This document shows positions 6,054 to 7,681 of a stretch of DNA of 7,681 nucleotides, piece after piece (the stretch's first letter is position 1; each line of letters opens with the position of its first letter). Source of the stretch: CAYSHJ01 sp964589725. Its GTDB lineage: Bacteria; Planctomycetota; Planctomycetia; Planctomycetales; Planctomycetaceae. The position numbers and the translations under genes are program-made. The notes beneath the pieces were generated by a model. That model was not told where the DNA came from. It did not search any database and saw only the letters and a list, made by a program, of their open reading frames with translations. Where the stretch lies: the NCBI GenBank assembly GCA_964589725.1, contig CAZPUJ010000665.1, forward strand, positions 1-7,681, read 5' to 3'.

Positions 6054-7436
6054 TCAATCCACGGAAACTCTTGCCGCCGAGACGCCGACTTCGTCCAGCA
6101 AACGACTGAGCACGAGGTCCGAATCGAAATACCGTTCCGCGATTTCGCGAGCCGCTTGGCAGTGGGCTTCGTAGTCGGCGGCAATCGCTTCGGCACCGTG
6201 GACCGCCTCGTCGAGCGTGCGGAATGTCAGCAAGCCTTTGCCCACCGGGTAGTGACGCGCCAGGCCGGTGTCCTGCACCAACACTGGTCGGCCCGACGCC
6301 AGATACCGCACGCTCCGGTCGCTGAACCAACCGCTGTTCGTGTCCACGTAGATGCCTTGCGCCACGGAAAACTCCGCCCCGGACTCTTGCACGTAACGAC
6401 GAAACGCGGCCGCGTCACCGGCGACGTCTCGCGGATTCACGAGCTGCCAACCGTGCTGTTCCAGCGCAGCGCGATCTCTCTGGTCGGCCGGATGAATGTC
6501 CAAGGCAATCTCGAACGTCGCCGGGACGCGCTGAGGGAGTTCTAGGAATTTGCGAAATTCGTGAACCTTCAAACCATAGGTTTTCCCCCCCGCTTGCACC
6601 GGCCCGAAGACGCCTCGCCAACTGGCTATGGTCGTGAAGCGTAGGCGACTCTCGCCGAGAGTCGCATTCTGTACGCCGCCGAAAAAGCGGTCGGGAACCT
6701 TTTGTGCGAAGCACCCTTCGGGCCGTTCCGGCAAAAGGTTCCCGACCGCTTTTTCGCCGCCGACCCCTTTTTCGGCGACCGGCCATTGGCCCAACACCAC
6801 CGGCTGGCGAATTGGTCGCCAGTGCAAGCCGCCCGTCGGAATCGGACAGTCGGGCGAGCCGATATTCTCGCCGATTGTGAAGTAGAAATCGTGGGCGCCG
6901 ACCTGAAACGGCATGTTCGGGTCCGCGTGCCAGAACTGCGTGAAGCCAGGGTCCACGTCGATGTATGCCTTGCGGCGAATCCGGTCGAGCAACGGCGCGA
7001 GCGTGAGGTGTCCGCTAAGGTTGACCAATAGCTCCGCCGATTCGGCCAACTCCAGCAGTTGTGGCCAGGACACTCCGGCGCACTCGAAAAAGGGGCAGGC
7101 GGCGAAAAAGGGGTCGGGAACCTTTTGTGCAAAGCACCCTTTGGGCCGTTCCGGCAGAAGGTTCCCGCCCCCTTTTTCACCGACGTAGATCAGTGCCGAG
7201 CGGTCGGCGACGCCAAACCATTCGGTGGCAGATTTGAACCAAGCGAGATTTACGGAGTCCGCAAGACTCGTCACGGCCCCCGCGGCGTCGACGCACGACT
7301 CGCGCGCGATCTGCTCGACGAAGTACACGTCGAACCCAAGCCGCCGCAGGCCGACGGCCCAACTCAACCGCTCCCACGTCCCGCCGCCATTGCCAAGTTT
7401 GTTAGCCAACGCCCCGGCGACAACGATCACACGCAT
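6054..7436 (-). CDS. GT-B glycosyltransferase-like protein with two translated repeat inserts
   Basis: This 460-residue protein looks like a GT-B glycosyltransferase. It opens MRVIVVAGALANKLGNGGG, a glycine-rich N-terminal loop. Its C-terminal half has SDRSVRYLASGRPVLVQDTG followed by GKGLLTFRTLDEAV (residues about 369-412), as in the nucleotide-sugar-binding half of GT4-like enzymes. The donor and acceptor are unknown. Middle segments NLSGHLTLAPLL, AYIDVDPGFTQFW and TTIASWRGVFGPV look conserved. Two insertions built from a palindromic repeat interrupt it near residues 87-111 and 228-252, apparently in loops. The second is joined to another repeat encoding ATLGESRLR. The ATG at 7436 has AGGAG 8 nt upstream; an in-frame ATG 11 codons earlier lies in repeat DNA. 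It converges on the epimerase gene, which could supply its sugar nucleotide. Activity despite the inserts is not certain. Confidence 0.78.
   Translation of the reverse strand: MRVIVVAGALANKLGNGGGTWERLSWAVGLRRLGFDVYFVEQIARESCVDAAGAVTSLADSVNLAWFKSATEWFGVADRSALIYVGEKGGGNLLPERPKGCFAQKVPDPFFAACPFFECAGVSWPQLLELAESAELLVNLSGHLTLAPLLDRIRRKAYIDVDPGFTQFWHADPNMPFQVGAHDFYFTIGENIGSPDCPIPTGGLHWRPIRQPVVLGQWPVAEKGVGGEKAVGNLLPERPEGCFAQKVPDRFFGGVQNATLGESRLRFTTIASWRGVFGPVQAGGKTYGLKVHEFRKFLELPQRVPATFEIALDIHPADQRDRAALEQHGWQLVNPRDVAGDAAAFRRYVQESGAEFSVAQGIYVDTNSGWFSDRSVRYLASGRPVLVQDTGLARHYPVGKGLLTFRTLDEAVHGAEAIAADYEAHCQAAREIAERYFDSDLVLSRLLDEVGVSAARVSVD
6645..6665. repeat. 9-bp hairpin repeat beside element B
   Basis: GCGACTCTC-GCC-GAGAGTCGC is a perfect 9-bp stem with a 3-nt loop inside the glycosyltransferase-like gene. 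It ends 15 bp from element B. On the minus strand it encodes part of QNATLGESRLR. It appears to be a different repeat family inserted at the same place. Confidence 0.75.
6681..6755. repeat. Palindromic element, genic copy B
   Basis: The arms 6681-6704 (GAAAAAGCGGTCGGGAACCT and on) and 6732-6755 are perfectly complementary over 24 bp. The centre contains a second hairpin CGAAG-CACC-CTTCG (6707-6720). It is translated on the minus strand as EKAVGNLLPERPEGCFAQKV plus PDRFF, residues 228-252. It has no stop codon in any of the six frames. A lone partial arm, CGACCCCTTTTTCG, lies at 6761-6774. Confidence 0.93.
7104..7178. repeat. Palindromic element, genic copy C
   Basis: The arms 7104-7127 and 7155-7178 are complementary at 22 of 24 positions. 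The centre holds the hairpin CAAAG-CACC-CTTTG (7130-7143). It is translated on the minus strand as EKGGGNLLPERPKGCFAQKV plus PDPFF, residues 87-111, in the same frame as copy B. It has no stop codon in any of the six frames. A partial duplicate of its edge, CGAAAAAGGGG, lies at 7085-7095. Confidence 0.93.
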
Positions 7437-7447
7437 GGCTCTTGCTC

Positions 7448-7681
7448 CTAACGCGGGCTTCGCCCGCAACCTTGCTCCCTCTCCCCCGCATCGGGGGAGA
7501 GGGCTGGGGTGAGGGGGATTCGTGGGCCGGTGGAGCGTTCAGCCCCTCACCCTAACCCTCTCCCCCACGGCGGGGGAGAGGGAACCGATTGCGCGCACGG
7601 CGCGCAAAATTGACAACCGAAGACACTAACGCGGGCTTCGCCCGCAACCTTGCTCCCTCTCCCCCGCATCGGGGGAGAGGG
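7448..7681. repeat. 56-bp direct repeat and GC-rich hairpin cluster
   Basis: A 56-bp sequence beginning CTAACGCGGGCTTCGCCCGC occurs perfectly at 7448-7503 and 7626-7681, a 178-bp period; the second copy may continue past the window. Each copy holds a GCGGGC-TTC-GCCCGC hairpin and a 12-bp perfect stem CCCTCTCCCCCG/CGGGGGAGAGGG (7477-7503 in the first). Between them an inverted form (7541-7582) has an 11-bp stem around ACGGC. A hairpin TTGCGCGC-ACG-GCGCGCAA lies at 7589-7607. The CCCTCACCC / GGGTGAGGG type is a REP-like sequence common in many bacteria. The cluster abuts the ribosome binding site of the minus-strand glycosyltransferase-like gene. Confidence 0.9.

Noticed and set aside
6054..7436. 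Pseudogene because of the repeat insertions
   Set aside because: The frame is intact across both inserts, with a good ribosome site and conserved-looking segments on both sides, so decay is not shown by the sequence.
7610..7615. TTGACA as a -35 box
   Set aside because: No acceptable -10 at 16-18 nt downstream; that position is inside the GC-rich repeat, and no plus-strand gene follows in the window.
7448..7681. CRISPR array
   Set aside because: Only two long direct copies with a 122-bp gap that itself contains related hairpins; no regular short repeats and spacers and no cas genes.

Overview
The window looks like chromosomal DNA of a GC-rich bacterium, most likely a planctomycete. The grounds are the gene families, the scarcity of good Shine-Dalgarno sites at some starts, and above all the many short interspersed palindromic repeats. 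Several of these (the CTACTGC heptamer coding for Tyr-Cys-Leu-Leu-Pro-Thr-Ala, the ATCACGC-TCC-GCGTGAT hairpin, the element whose translation contains GCFAQKVPD) are ones I associate with planctomycete genomes from memory. This is inference; no rRNA or marker gene is present.

Layout. Positions 70-1854 hold two co-directional hydrolase genes: an isochorismatase-fold cysteine hydrolase and a nitrilase-superfamily C-N hydrolase. They are separated by a 23-bp inverted repeat. A 45-codon ORF with a strong ribosome binding site follows (1866-2003). A terminator hairpin (2040-2061) then lies between it and a convergent lipoprotein gene (2080-2628, minus). The divergent region 2629-3089 is repeat DNA: a 16-bp tandem duplication and a 32-bp inverted repeat. 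A Gfo/Idh/MocA-type oxidoreductase follows at 3090-4367, perhaps translated from a leaderless transcript. Positions 4368-5042 are non-coding and packed with at least five short repeats. The last two genes are convergent: a UDP-sugar epimerase-like SDR (5043-6017, plus) and a GT-B glycosyltransferase-like protein (6054-7436, minus). Upstream of the latter, 7437-7681 is another repeat cluster with a 56-bp direct repeat.

The most notable observation is a roughly 75-bp palindromic element present three times. One copy lies just upstream of the epimerase ribosome binding site. Two lie inside the glycosyltransferase ORF, in the same frame, each adding a segment of the form EKxxGNLLPERPxGCFAQKVPDxFF. 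The two genic copies have no stop codon in any of the six frames, and their stems carry compensatory base changes. This resembles the behaviour of Rickettsia palindromic elements (repeats that insert into genes and are translated), but the sequence appears unrelated. A second notable case is a 4-copy heptamer that forms most of the hydrophobic core of the lipoprotein signal peptide.

Functionally, the two hydrolases could act in sequence on an amide or carbamoyl nitrogen compound. The epimerase, glycosyltransferase and oxidoreductase suggest sugar-nucleotide and surface-glycan metabolism. No phage, CRISPR, transposase or RNA gene was seen.
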